Assembly (NCBI GenBank): GCA_964453055.1
Contig: CAYVOD010000001.1
Span: 35,081 to 99,080, forward strand
DNA: 64,000 bases
Reading direction: 5' to 3'
DNA from: UBA2256 sp964453055
GTDB taxonomy: Bacteria; Spirochaetota; Spirochaetia; Treponematales; Rectinemataceae
The translations under genes were made by a program, and so were the position numbers. This document shows, piece by piece, positions 8,670 through 16,932 of the stretch (position 1 is its first letter; each line of letters opens with the position of its first letter). Below the pieces are notes generated by a model. The model was given only the letters and a program-made list of their open reading frames with translations, was not told where the DNA came from and made no database searches.

Positions 8670-8834
8670 GGTAAAGCTCCTTTTCGGTCCGAGCCCGGAG
8701 CGCATCGTCGAGTTTAGCGTTCCGGCGCGCTCAAGACCGCGGTAGATAAACAGTAAGGCCCCCAGACAATACGTCGTTAACGGGAAGCCATGCTTCGCGT
8801 AAGGACGAATCGCCCGGGGGCCGTATCGGAAGAT

Positions 8835-9144
8835 CCCGCCTTATCCGGCCTGGACCGGGCGGGCTTAGCATCCGTAGGGCTTCACGGAAATCCGCGGTAC
8901 CACCTTACTTCGGCACCCCGCGACGGGGGCCGCGCTCGTCGCCTGTAACGGAAGGCTCCGGCTTGGAATACTCGCCTCATCCCAAAAGAGAGGTTTTCAC
9001 CTAAGCTGCTAGGGAGTGGTTTTCTCCGGTCACGCGACGGGGTCCTTTCAGCCTGGAAAAACGTTGCCCTCACGGCTTAAGTTTTCCGGGACCCCTCTCT
9101 CTTGACGCGCTAGGATCCGGATACTCGTCTCCTTCGACGCATTT
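8835..9144 (-). promoter_or_regulatory. T-box riboswitch (Thr, specifier ACC) controlling thrS
   Basis: On the minus strand, AAGGTGGTACCGCGG at 8906-8892 matches the T-box consensus AGGGTGGNACCGCG at all but one fixed position. Upstream, Stem I can be drawn: GGAG (9132-9129) with CTCC (9016-9013); a specifier loop with AGTA on the 5' side (9125-9122) and GAAAACCA on the 3' side; then TCCGG (9121-9117) with CCGGA (9029-9025), and GGGGTCC (9095-9089) with GGACCCC (9045-9039). The triplet at the specifier position is ACC (9020-9018), a threonine codon. The antiterminator can form from CGCGG with CCGTG and GTAAGG with CCCTAC around the UGGU bulge. Competing hairpins are CCGT/ACGG (8887-8872) and CCCGCC/GGCGGG (8863-8835). 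No T run follows the latter, so transcriptional versus translational control is unclear. Roughly 165 nt between here and thrS hold nothing I can name. Confidence 0.9.
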
Positions 9145-9150
9145 CAGGGA

Positions 9151-9180
9151 ACTATGCTCCCGCTCTCCGCGAAATGTCAA
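9151..9180 (-). promoter_or_regulatory. Promoter of the thrS T-box transcript
   Basis: Minus strand consensus TTGACA (9180-9175), 18-bp spacer, CATAGT (9156-9151). The predicted start is near 9144, just ahead of Stem I of the T-box. Confidence 0.65.
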
Positions 9181-9217
9181 TACGGAGGACCTCATTGCGC
9201 AACGCTATTCGATAGTC

Positions 9218-9246
9218 TTGTTTCTCAGTATATTCGTCGATACTTT
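9218..9246 (+). promoter_or_regulatory. Possible clpS promoter
   Basis: TTGTTT (9218-9223), 17-bp spacer, weak TACTTT (9241-9246), only 9 nt before the clpS ATG. Divergent from the thrS promoter. Confidence 0.35.
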
Positions 9247-9255
9247 ATTATTAGC

Positions 9256-9573
9256 ATGAGCGGAATCGTATCGAACCAAGGGGAGATAATCTCCCAGACA
9301 GAAGAATCGGTCCATCCCAGAGAACCCGAGGAATATCGGGTCATTTTGCTGAATGACGATTTCACGACCATGGAATTCGTCGTTTCCGTGTTGATGACGA
9401 TATTCCACAAGTCCCTGCCCGAGGCTACCAAGATCATGGTGGATGTCCACCGCAAGGGCAAGGGAATTGTGGGCGAGTATAGTTACGACATCGCCGCGAC
9501 GAAAATCAATCAGGTGCACGGCCTGGCGCGGCAGATGGGATTTCCCCTGAAGTGCACCATGGAGAAAGTGTAA
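9256..9573 (+). CDS. clpS: ATP-dependent Clp protease adaptor ClpS
   Basis: ClpS binds proteins that carry destabilising N-terminal residues and hands them to ClpA-ClpP. From the ATG at 9256 the protein has 105 residues, the usual size, with the ligand-pocket segment 'LLNDDFTTMEFVV' (near residues 31-43), 'VHRKGKGIVGEY' and the C-terminal 'FPLKCTMEKV' strand. A longer in-frame reading from 9154 adds 34 residues that overlap the thrS promoter region and do not look like the family. No Shine-Dalgarno precedes the ATG, so a leaderless or very short-leader transcript is possible. It begins the operon with clpA (3-nt gap) and aat. Confidence 0.93.
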   Translation: MSGIVSNQGEIISQTEESVHPREPEEYRVILLNDDFTTMEFVVSVLMTIFHKSLPEATKIMVDVHRKGKGIVGEYSYDIAATKINQVHGLARQMGFPLKCTMEKV

Positions 9574-9576
9574 GGT

Positions 9577-11994
9577 ATGAAGGTCAGTCAGGAAGTTCAG
9601 GCCATTTTCAACGCGGCCTATAACGAAGCCAAGCTCCGAAACCACGAATATCTCACGCCGGAGCATATTCTCTACGCCGGGCTTTCTTTTGAAAAGCTTA
9701 GACTTGTCATGGAGGGCTGCGACGCCGACGTTGAGCAGCTTAAGCGGGGCATAGAGGCGTATTTCGAGCAAAAAGTGCCCGTGCTGCGCTCCTCCGCCGA
9801 GCCCGTGCAGACCTCCAGCTTCCAGGCCGTCATCGAGCGGGCTGTCATGCAGTCCCAGGCTTCGGGCAAGGAAGAGGTTGAGATTTCCGACCTCATCGTC
9901 TCCCTCTACGACGAGGAAAGAACCTATGCGGGTTATTACATGCGCAAACTGGGAATCAAGCGGCTCCAGCTCCTGGAGGTGCTTTCCCACGGCATAGGGG
10001 AATCCACGGGCGAGGAGGCCGAGTTCCTCGATGAGGGCGAAGGCAGGCCGGACCTGGAAGGCAAGGACAAGCGCGGACTCAAACCTGGACCGCTCGAGCG
10101 TTTCGCGACGGATCTGACGGCCCAGGCCGCCGCTGGCAAGCTGGAACCGGTCATCGGCAGGGAGGCCGAGATCGAACGCACGATCCAGGTACTCTGTCGC
10201 AGGCTCAAGAACAACCCGATCCATGTGGGAGAGGCGGGGGTGGGCAAGACGGCCATCACCGAAGGGCTTGCCCAGCGGATCGTCGCGGGCAGCGTCCCTC
10301 CCCTGTTGAAGGATTACACTATTTACAGCCTCGATATGGGAGCCCTCCTGGCGGGCACGAAATTCAGAGGCGATTTCGAGGAGAGGGTCAAGAAGGTCGT
10401 CGATATACTGCTCAAGAAGGAAAAGGCGATACTCTTCATCGACGAGATCCATACCATCGTCGGCGCGGGAGCGGTCACCGGGGGCTCAATGGACGCGTCG
10501 AACCTCCTGAAGCCCGCCCTCACCTCGGGCAAGTTGCGCTGCATCGGCTCCACGACCTACGACGAATACAACAAGATATTCGAGAAGGACCGCGCCCTGT
10601 CGAGGCGCTTCCAGAAGATCGATATAACCGAGCCGAGCCAAAGCGAGACGGTGGAGATACTGAAGGGACTGAGACCTAAATACGAGGAATTCCACAGGGT
10701 CCATTTCTCGGACGAAGCCCTCGAGGCGGCGGTACGGCTTTCCGCCCAGTTCATCACCGAAAGGAGACTGCCCGACAAAGCCATCGACGTAATCGACGAG
10801 GCTGGGGCCAGGGCGAGGATAAGCGCCTTCAAGCTTGGGCAGAAGTCGGGAGCGACTGCTTCAGGCGATAAGGCCGCCGGAGACGCGGCCGCGGGCAAGG
10901 CAGCTTCAGGAGAGGCGGCTTCAGGCGAGGCGTCCGGAGCCGAGACCGTTGTGGACATCAAGGTCCCGGAAATCGAAACCGTTGTGGCCAAGATCGCCAG
11001 AATACCCGAGCGCTCGGTCTCCTCATCGGAAAAGGAAAGGCTCTCGGGTCTTGAAATCTCCTTGAAGCAGGAGGTTTTCGGCCAGGACGCCGCGATCGCC
11101 GCCGTGGTAAAGGCCGTAAAGCGTTCCAGGGCCGGCTTCAGGGCTCCCGATAAGCCCGTGGCTAATTTCCTTTTCGTGGGTCCCACCGGAGTGGGCAAGA
11201 CAGAGCTGGCCAGGCAGCTGGCTAAGCAGCTTGGGGTAAGCCTTCACCGCTTCGATATGAGCGAGTACCAGGAAAAACACACTGTTTCCCGACTTATCGG
11301 CTCCCCTCCCGGCTATGTAGGCTACGAGGAAGGCGGCCTGCTCACCGACACGGTCCGCAAGAATCCCCACGCAGTCGTGCTCCTGGACGAAATAGAGAAG
11401 GCTCACCCGGACATTTACAATATTTTGCTGCAGATAATGGATTACGCCACCCTCACTGACAACCAGGGAAGGAAGGCGGACTTCCGCAATGTCATCCTCA
11501 TCATGACCAGCAACGCCGGCGCCAGGGACGTGGGCAAGAACCTCATCGGCTTCGGCGACAGGACTTTAAGCAACTCAGCCCTGGACGAGGCGGTCGAACG
11601 GGCTTTCACCCCCGAATTCAGGAACAGACTGGACGCGGTGGTCCATTTCGGCAACCTGCCTATGGAAATAATTGAACGAATCGTCTCCAAGACGTTGGAC
11701 GATTTCAACCTCCAGCTGGCGGAGAAAAAGGTTAGGCTGGTTGCCCGGGATTCGGTGATCAAGTACCTCGCCGAAAAGGGCTATTCTAGGGAATTCGGTG
11801 CCCGGAACATATCCAGGCTGGTGGAGGACAAGATCAAGTCTTTCTTTGTCGACGAGGTGCTCTTCGGCCGGCTGGAGAAAGGCGGCACAGCCGTGGCCGA
11901 CATGGTGGACGGGCAGGTGGTTTTCAGCGTCGAACCCCAGGCTGCGGAATTGTTGGCCGAAAAAACTGAAGAACCAGCGGCGGTTCAGCCTTAA
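9577..11994 (+). CDS. clpA: ATP-dependent Clp protease ATP-binding subunit ClpA
   Basis: ClpA is the AAA+ unfoldase that feeds substrates into ClpP. In 805 residues it shows a Clp N-domain repeat (1-140), first Walker A GEAGVGKT (218-225) and Walker B ILFIDE (285-290), second Walker A GPTGVGKT (535-542), Walker B 'VVLLDEIEKAHPD' and a ClpP-docking loop with IGF ('KNLIGFGDR'). No ClpB-type middle domain is present, which separates it from the disaggregase. An unusual 34-residue Ala/Gly/Ser/Glu-rich insert (about 424-457, bases 10846-10947) of near-repeats such as AASGE lies between the two ATPase modules. clpS lies 3 nt upstream and aat 8 nt downstream. No clpP is in the window. Confidence 0.95.
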   Translation: MKVSQEVQAIFNAAYNEAKLRNHEYLTPEHILYAGLSFEKLRLVMEGCDADVEQLKRGIEAYFEQKVPVLRSSAEPVQTSSFQAVIERAVMQSQASGKEEVEISDLIVSLYDEERTYAGYYMRKLGIKRLQLLEVLSHGIGESTGEEAEFLDEGEGRPDLEGKDKRGLKPGPLERFATDLTAQAAAGKLEPVIGREAEIERTIQVLCRRLKNNPIHVGEAGVGKTAITEGLAQRIVAGSVPPLLKDYTIYSLDMGALLAGTKFRGDFEERVKKVVDILLKKEKAILFIDEIHTIVGAGAVTGGSMDASNLLKPALTSGKLRCIGSTTYDEYNKIFEKDRALSRRFQKIDITEPSQSETVEILKGLRPKYEEFHRVHFSDEALEAAVRLSAQFITERRLPDKAIDVIDEAGARARISAFKLGQKSGATASGDKAAGDAAAGKAASGEAASGEASGAETVVDIKVPEIETVVAKIARIPERSVSSSEKERLSGLEISLKQEVFGQDAAIAAVVKAVKRSRAGFRAPDKPVANFLFVGPTGVGKTELARQLAKQLGVSLHRFDMSEYQEKHTVSRLIGSPPGYVGYEEGGLLTDTVRKNPHAVVLLDEIEKAHPDIYNILLQIMDYATLTDNQGRKADFRNVILIMTSNAGARDVGKNLIGFGDRTLSNSALDEAVERAFTPEFRNRLDAVVHFGNLPMEIIERIVSKTLDDFNLQLAEKKVRLVARDSVIKYLAEKGYSREFGARNISRLVEDKIKSFFVDEVLFGRLEKGGTAVADMVDGQVVFSVEPQAAELLAEKTEEPAAVQP

Positions 11995-12002
11995 CAGCCG
12001 AA

Positions 12003-12758
12003 ATGATCCGCTTTCTGGGCAGGCTGGAAGCGCTGGGTACAGACAGGGGCTACCGCTTTCCCTCCGCGGAAGAAGCCTCGCCTGAAGGCATAGTCTGCGC
12101 CGGCGGGAATCTCTCGCCGGGCATGTTGCTTTCGGCCTATAGGCAAGGCATTTTTCCTTGGTACAGCGACGACGAGCCGATTCTCTGGTGGAGCCCCAAT
12201 CCGCGTTTCGCTGTCCTCCCCGAAACCCTCCACGTTTCGCGAAGCTCGCTCCGCCTGCTCCGCAAGAGAGAATACGACTTCAGCCTGGATCGGCGCTTTG
12301 GGGATGTCATCGAGGCCTGCGCCAAGGTTCCCAGGCCAGGGCAGCTCGGCACGTGGATACTTCCGGAAATGATCGAAGCCTACACGAAGCTTCATGAGCT
12401 AGGTTACGCTCATTCCCTGGAGGTGTGGAAAGAGGGTCTTCTGGTCGGGGGACTCTATGGTATAAGCATCGGGGGAGCCTTTTTCGGCGAATCCATGTTC
12501 AGCCTTAGTCCGGGGGCCTCCAGGGCAGGATTCTTGAGTCTGGCTTTGTGGCTCTTCGAGCGGGGATTCCTTCTTATCGACAGCCAGGTGCATACTCTTT
12601 ACGTGGAAACCATGGGAGGCGTGGACCTGCCCAGAGGCAGCTACCTGTCGAAACTTGCCAGGGCTTTGTACCTGCCCGACAGTATGGGAAACTGGGGCGA
12701 GCTTTTTCCGGGCTTTCCCGAGTCTGCTGAGCTAATCCGGCTTCTCGGCCCCAGGTAA
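12003..12758 (+). CDS. aat: Leucyl/phenylalanyl-tRNA--protein transferase
   Basis: Aat adds Leu or Phe from aminoacyl-tRNA to proteins with N-terminal Arg or Lys and so makes them ClpS substrates. The 251-residue protein shows the family signatures 'YRQGIFPWY' with 'ILWWSPNPR' (near residues 46-70), 'GTWILPEMIEAY' (near 119), 'HSLEVWKEGLLVGGLYGISIGGAF' split over 136-160, 'GESMFS' and 'IDSQVHTLYVETMGG'. Length is normal. It begins 8 nt after clpA, with no clear Shine-Dalgarno, so translation may be coupled. Together clpS, clpA and aat give enzyme, adaptor and unfoldase of the bacterial N-degron pathway in one operon. Confidence 0.95.
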   Translation: MIRFLGRLEALGTDRGYRFPSAEEASPEGIVCAGGNLSPGMLLSAYRQGIFPWYSDDEPILWWSPNPRFAVLPETLHVSRSSLRLLRKREYDFSLDRRFGDVIEACAKVPRPGQLGTWILPEMIEAYTKLHELGYAHSLEVWKEGLLVGGLYGISIGGAFFGESMFSLSPGASRAGFLSLALWLFERGFLLIDSQVHTLYVETMGGVDLPRGSYLSKLARALYLPDSMGNWGELFPGFPESAELIRLLGPR

Positions 12759-12839
12759 AAAAGGGGAAATACTGGAAGCGGCCGTAGAATATTTATCGTT
12801 TTTTACATAGAGTGAAGTCATGGCAGGTCACGTAGGACG

Positions 12840-14654
12840 ATGAAAGTATTATTTGTACAACTGCCCGTTCAAGATCCCGAGGGCGAAGATTCCAGGGCGA
12901 ACGTGCCTCTCGCAGCGGGCTACCTGGCGGCCTACGCCGAATCCCAAGGAATTCTCGACCGCTCCCAATGGACCATTCTCGAGAGCCGTATCAGCGCCTA
13001 TGGCTCAGATACGGCGATCGTAGAAGCGATCATAGGCTCCGAGGCTGACTTGGTCTGCTTCAGTCTCTACGCCTGGAACCTGGAGCGCAGTCTTTTCATC
13101 GCGGGCAAGGCCAGGGAGCGGATGTCCAGGTCACGGTTCATAGCCGGCGGGCCTGAGATTGCCGAGGGCATGTCTATCATGGACAGGTCTCCCTTCCACG
13201 CCCTCGTCCAGGGCGAGGGAGAGCTCGCCTTCGCGGAGATCCTTCGAGACATGGAAAAGCACCGCCCGCTGTCCCGGCTCTATAAGGCGAAGGAATTGCT
13301 CGATCTATCCACGCTTAGTAGCCCCTACCTGGCGGGGACCCTCCCCCTGGTCAAGGATAGGCCGGTCCATGTCGAAACCGTGCGGGGTTGTCCCTATCGC
13401 TGCGCCTATTGTTTTTACGGCAAGCAGTACCCGGTCTTGCGCCGCTTTTCCCAAGAAGATGTCATTTCGCTTGTGAGCCGAGCCTCCCAGGCCGGGGTAT
13501 CCGAGATATATCTCATGGATCCATCGTTTCAGTACGGTGATAGGGCCGCGGACGTGCTCAAGCAAATAGCGCAAGCCAACACCGCCGCGATTCCCATCCA
13601 CGCCGAGCTGCGGCTGGACATGCTGGACGAGGGTTTCGGCTCCCTGCTCAAGGCCGCGGGCGTAGCCTCGATCGAAGCAGGCCTGCAGAGCACCAATCCC
13701 AAGGCCCTGGAGGCAGTGGGCAGGAAGATGGACAGGGATGGTTTTGCCCGAGGCGCCGAGATCCTGCAAAAACAGCGTATCCAGGTAAAGACCGGCCTCA
13801 TTCTCGGCCTCCCCTTCGACGGATATGAACAGGTAATCGAGACTTTCGATTTTTTGGGCATGCAGGGTCTCGGCCAGGAAGCCGAGCTTTATCCTTTGTC
13901 TTTCCTCCCCGGCACCGACGCGAGGGAAAGGGCCGACGAGTGGCGCATGTCCAGGATGGAGCTGCCCCCCTACTGGGTGACCAGCAACGATTGGATATCG
14001 GGGGACGACATGGTGGATGCCATATCAGCCTTCGAGGAAAGCTTCGACGTGGAATGGGCCTCTCCCCCGGCCCCCCATTTCAGCCTGGAGAAGGGCGGAT
14101 TCAGATCCTTCGTCGACACGAGAAAACTGGAGAATATAGATTGGATGCGGCTCAATCCGGGAAAGCTCGCTTCCTCAATCACTCTTCTCGCCGATGCCGA
14201 TGATCCGGAAAGTCTTTCCAGGCTCGTCAGGGCGGCAAGGGATTTCAGGCGCGACAACCCCTACAGTCTCTACCAGATCGTGCTCTGCAGCGAGACGCGG
14301 ATTCCGTCGGAGCGGCTGGTGGAGCGGATCCAGGACGCCTTCATCTTCCCCGATCATTATTACGAGCTTTCCCATTATTTCTCTCCCGATCCCCAGGAGG
14401 GCTACCAGGTGAGAATGTTCTTCGCCACGAAGAATTTTTCGCTGGCCTACAGGGCAATCGAGGAAGCTCAGGACCTGGAAACGATGATCGTTATCTCGGG
14501 AAAGGGCGGCTATAACGCGGACAGGCTCTACGAACTTCTTCCCTATGTCGTGTTCGACAGGGAAAAGATCCCCTTCGACCGACTCTACCAGCTCTTAGGC
14601 CTCTACGCGGACTTTCCCCACATGCTCATCGAGGCTCCCGAGGATTTGTTCTAG
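12840..14654 (+). CDS. B12-binding-domain radical SAM protein of unknown substrate
   Basis: The 604-residue protein begins with a Rossmann-like segment of the B12-binding type (about residues 1-140, 'MKVLFVQLPV', 'NVPLAAGYLAAY', 'FIAGGPEI', 'VQGEGELAF') and continues with a radical SAM domain whose iron-sulfur motif CPYRCAYC gives Cys184, Cys188 and Cys191. The usual cobalamin DxHxxG motif is missing, so B12 binding is uncertain. 'GLILGLPFDG' and 'LYPLSFLPGT' fit the core of the family. A further C-terminal region of about 190 residues has no name I can give. It starts 81 nt after aat behind GTAGGACG and ends sharing its stop codon bases with the convergent dehydrogenase gene. The substrate is unknown. 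Confidence 0.85.
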   Translation: MKVLFVQLPVQDPEGEDSRANVPLAAGYLAAYAESQGILDRSQWTILESRISAYGSDTAIVEAIIGSEADLVCFSLYAWNLERSLFIAGKARERMSRSRFIAGGPEIAEGMSIMDRSPFHALVQGEGELAFAEILRDMEKHRPLSRLYKAKELLDLSTLSSPYLAGTLPLVKDRPVHVETVRGCPYRCAYCFYGKQYPVLRRFSQEDVISLVSRASQAGVSEIYLMDPSFQYGDRAADVLKQIAQANTAAIPIHAELRLDMLDEGFGSLLKAAGVASIEAGLQSTNPKALEAVGRKMDRDGFARGAEILQKQRIQVKTGLILGLPFDGYEQVIETFDFLGMQGLGQEAELYPLSFLPGTDARERADEWRMSRMELPPYWVTSNDWISGDDMVDAISAFEESFDVEWASPPAPHFSLEKGGFRSFVDTRKLENIDWMRLNPGKLASSITLLADADDPESLSRLVRAARDFRRDNPYSLYQIVLCSETRIPSERLVERIQDAFIFPDHYYELSHYFSPDPQEGYQVRMFFATKNFSLAYRAIEEAQDLETMIVISGKGGYNADRLYELLPYVVFDREKIPFDRLYQLLGLYADFPHMLIEAPEDLF

Positions 14655-15628
14655 TACATCGCCTCCAGATCTGCCTTTGACGCGCAATCGCCAGTTCTCA
14701 GGTACTCCCTGATGTTGGCCAGGGTCTGGTCCACCGCTCTGGCAGTGGCTTGGTGGGTAGAACCGCCCACGTGGGGGGAGAGGATCACGTTCGGCAGTTC
14801 GTGGATGGGGTAACGAGAGGGCGCGCCTGTCCTTCCGCTCTGGGGGTAGGTATACCAGGCGTCGATGCCCGCTCCGATAAGGATTCCATCCCTCAGCGCC
14901 AGATAGAGCCCCTCCTCGTCGACTATGGGACCCCTGCCGACGTTGACCAGGAACTTGCCTTTCAAGCCCGCCAGAAGCTCCTTGCTTAACAAGCCTTGGG
15001 TGAGATTGGTGGCCGGCAAGGCTACGAAGATTATTTCAGCTTCGTCCAAGGCGGTTTTCAAGTCCGATACCACCCTGTCGAATCCTTCGGGGACAGCCAT
15101 TCCGCTCTTTCTTCTCCAGCCGATCACCTGGCAGGAGAAGGCCTTGAGCAGCTTGGCCAAGGCTTGGCCCACGGCTCCTGTGCCCAGGATGGCGCAGGTT
15201 TTGCCATAAATGCTGTTCCAGTTGTCCTCAGCCCCGGCCTTAACCCAGAATCCGTGCCAGATTTCCTTGCTCAGGTCGTTGTGGTATTCGACGATCCGCC
15301 CGTAGAAGGCCAGGCAGAGGGCCAAGGCTTTTTCGGCCACGTCGAAGGCGTTTGCGTGCACGTTGAAGACCTGGACTCCTCGTTCTCGCAGCTGGGCTAA
15401 AGGCAGGTGGTTGATGCCTGTGAAGGACTGGAAGATGCCCTTGAGCTTGGGGCTTGCCAAGTAGGTTTCTTTTGGAAGATTCCCGGCGAGCATGAGGTCG
15501 AGGTCCGAGACTTCTGGCGAGTCGGGTTTTAGCCCCAACGAGAAGCTATGGCCTGGGAAATCCTTAGTTAGGGCTTCAAGTCCCTTGTCCCATATCGAGC
15601 GCGGGGGCATAAAAGATCCGAAATGCAT
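14651..15628 (-). CDS. D-isomer specific 2-hydroxyacid dehydrogenase
   Basis: This 325-residue NAD-dependent enzyme interconverts a 2-hydroxy acid and a 2-oxo acid. It shows the Rossmann motif 'AILGTGAVGQALA' (near residue 145), catalytic Arg in 'NVGRGPIVDEEG' and catalytic His in 'ILSPHVGGST' near the C-terminus. The stretch 'GIDAWYTYP' replaces the more usual 'DVFExEP', so the acid partner of the His differs, as in some phosphoglycerate- or formate-dehydrogenase relatives. The substrate cannot be told. The start is the ATG at 15628, 10 nt after GGAGG; an upstream extension to 15691 covers the promoter. The last 4 bases overlap the convergent radical SAM gene. Confidence 0.88.
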   Translation of the reverse strand: MHFGSFMPPRSIWDKGLEALTKDFPGHSFSLGLKPDSPEVSDLDLMLAGNLPKETYLASPKLKGIFQSFTGINHLPLAQLRERGVQVFNVHANAFDVAEKALALCLAFYGRIVEYHNDLSKEIWHGFWVKAGAEDNWNSIYGKTCAILGTGAVGQALAKLLKAFSCQVIGWRRKSGMAVPEGFDRVVSDLKTALDEAEIIFVALPATNLTQGLLSKELLAGLKGKFLVNVGRGPIVDEEGLYLALRDGILIGAGIDAWYTYPQSGRTGAPSRYPIHELPNVILSPHVGGSTHQATARAVDQTLANIREYLRTGDCASKADLEAMY

Positions 15629-15662
15629 CCTGAGGTTACCTCCAGGTTGAATGGTTGGCCAC

Positions 15663-15691
15663 AGGATAAAGTTCTGCTTCTTTCTTGGCAA
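15663..15691 (-). promoter_or_regulatory. Promoter of the hydroxyacid dehydrogenase gene
   Basis: Minus strand TTGCCA (15691-15686), 17-bp spacer, TATCCT (15668-15663). Its -35 lies 8 bp from the left end of the insertion sequence, so the insertion just missed it. Confidence 0.55.
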
Positions 15692-15699
15692 GCCTTCTA

Positions 15700-15720
15700 T
15701 AGTGTCACGAAGCTTGCGCA
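15700..15720 (+). repeat. Left terminal inverted repeat of the insertion sequence
   Basis: TAGTGTCACGAAG followed by CTTGCGCA. The outer 13 bases are identical to the reverse complement of the right end. Confidence 0.85.
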
Positions 15721-15738
15721 GGAGGAATGAGAATAAGA

Positions 15739-16866
15739 CTAGCGAAGTGCATAGGCAGGCACATACTCAGGATTTTTCTTACAAGGGGTTGGTGATTGTT
15801 TAGTCCAAATCCTTTGGAAGGTCGGCAAGAGCTTCACTCGAGAATAGAAGTAGCGTTCAGAAAAATATCCTGAAAGCACCTTATCGATCATCGCTCGAGG
15901 GATCCCTGCAGCCTCTGCATGCAGCGTTTTATCAAAGCACGGTGCTTTTATGCGGAATCTTTTGATGTAATTGTGGTAAAAAAGATAGGCAGCTAAGCGG
16001 CACAGTCCGTTAGCCACGTTACGAGAAAAGCATGCTGTCTCTCTATGATGATTAGCCAGGTCTTTGCGGATCTCCCTGTCCAGATAATTCGAGGCGAACA
16101 GTGGGTTTGCAAATGTGCGCGGCAAGTGCGAATTGATAGTCTGGTGGATGACGCGATGCTCTTCATCCTGGGTGCGGAAGAGCGGATGCCGATCAAGGGC
16201 ACGTATATAGTCCGGTTTCTCATCGGTCGTGATGACGAGTGGGACGAATTTTGCGCGAGGCTTGAGGATACTGAGTGAGTCGAGTACCTCCCTGAATGTT
16301 CTGGAGACGCCACATCGCTCGAGAGGGCTTCCCGCATAGATCTGAATTGCGTGTCTTCTTTGCGCCGCTGTCATAGCACCCGACCTCCGTCGATTGGCCT
16401 GAGACAAGTCAATAACGAAGCGGGAATCAGAGGTGATACTGATCGTCACTTCGCTAGGGAAGTACTGTGAGACATCGAAGGAAACGAATCCATCAACGCA
16501 GACAGCTTCGTGGGCACCAATCAGAGGAAGTAAGGAAGCATGGACTCCGAGAGCTTGCCGAGCAAGCCGCTCCAAACGGTTCTGCACTGAATCGGGAGAA
16601 ATACCCATAGCCCGGCTTATAGCCCGTCCGCTTGAGGATGATACATGACGAAGCAGAAGCTCTGGATAGTTCACAGTTCGTTTCGCATAGTAATCGATGC
16701 TAAAGCTTTGCTGCGAAAACCAGTGCCCACAGGAGTTGCATCGATATCGCCTCACTGTCCCGAAAGCTTGAGTATGGTAGCTCCCCCGCAGAGTATACCA
16801 TCCTGATTTCTTGCTCTTCTCATGAAGTCGACATGTAGGATTTGGACAGAATAAAAAAGCGTCCAT
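15739..16866 (-). CDS. IS transposase with N-terminal zinc ribbon
   Basis: The 375-residue protein begins with a zinc-ribbon pattern (Cys7, Cys12, Cys43, Cys46, within 'CPNPTC' and 'CNSCGHWF'), then a helix-turn-helix-like segment ('SGRAISRAMGISPDSVQNRLERL', split around 79-101). A catalytic triad can be proposed from 'VCVDGF' (Asp125), 'ITTDEKPDY' (Asp215) and 'HHRETACFSRN' (Glu276). The pattern Glu-Thr-Ala-Phe/Cys-Ser followed by 'YLFYHNYIKRF' resembles DDE transposases of the IS1/IS1595 kind, but I cannot assign a family. The reading frame is intact from ATG to stop, with AAGGAGGAAAAG before the start, so it may be active. Confidence 0.85.
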   Translation of the reverse strand: MDAFLFCPNPTCRLHEKSKKSGWYTLRGSYHTQAFGTVRRYRCNSCGHWFSQQSFSIDYYAKRTVNYPELLLRHVSSSSGRAISRAMGISPDSVQNRLERLARQALGVHASLLPLIGAHEAVCVDGFVSFDVSQYFPSEVTISITSDSRFVIDLSQANRRRSGAMTAAQRRHAIQIYAGSPLERCGVSRTFREVLDSLSILKPRAKFVPLVITTDEKPDYIRALDRHPLFRTQDEEHRVIHQTINSHLPRTFANPLFASNYLDREIRKDLANHHRETACFSRNVANGLCRLAAYLFYHNYIKRFRIKAPCFDKTLHAEAAGIPRAMIDKVLSGYFSERYFYSRVKLLPTFQRIWTKQSPTPCKKNPEYVPAYALR

Positions 16867-16932
16867 CTTTTCCTCCTTGTCATGATGCTTTCCACAAAGG
16901 TCTACGCTCTTTTACCCTCTGCTTAATTCAAT

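Noticed and set aside
8882..9073. 63-codon minus-strand frame inside the thrS leader
   Set aside because: It lies in the T-box structure, where base pairing and not coding explains the sequence. A leader peptide is not needed for T-box control.
9205..10452. 415-codon minus-strand frame across clpS and the start of clpA
   Set aside because: It covers two well-recognised genes on the other strand and has no domain, start signal or plausible composition.
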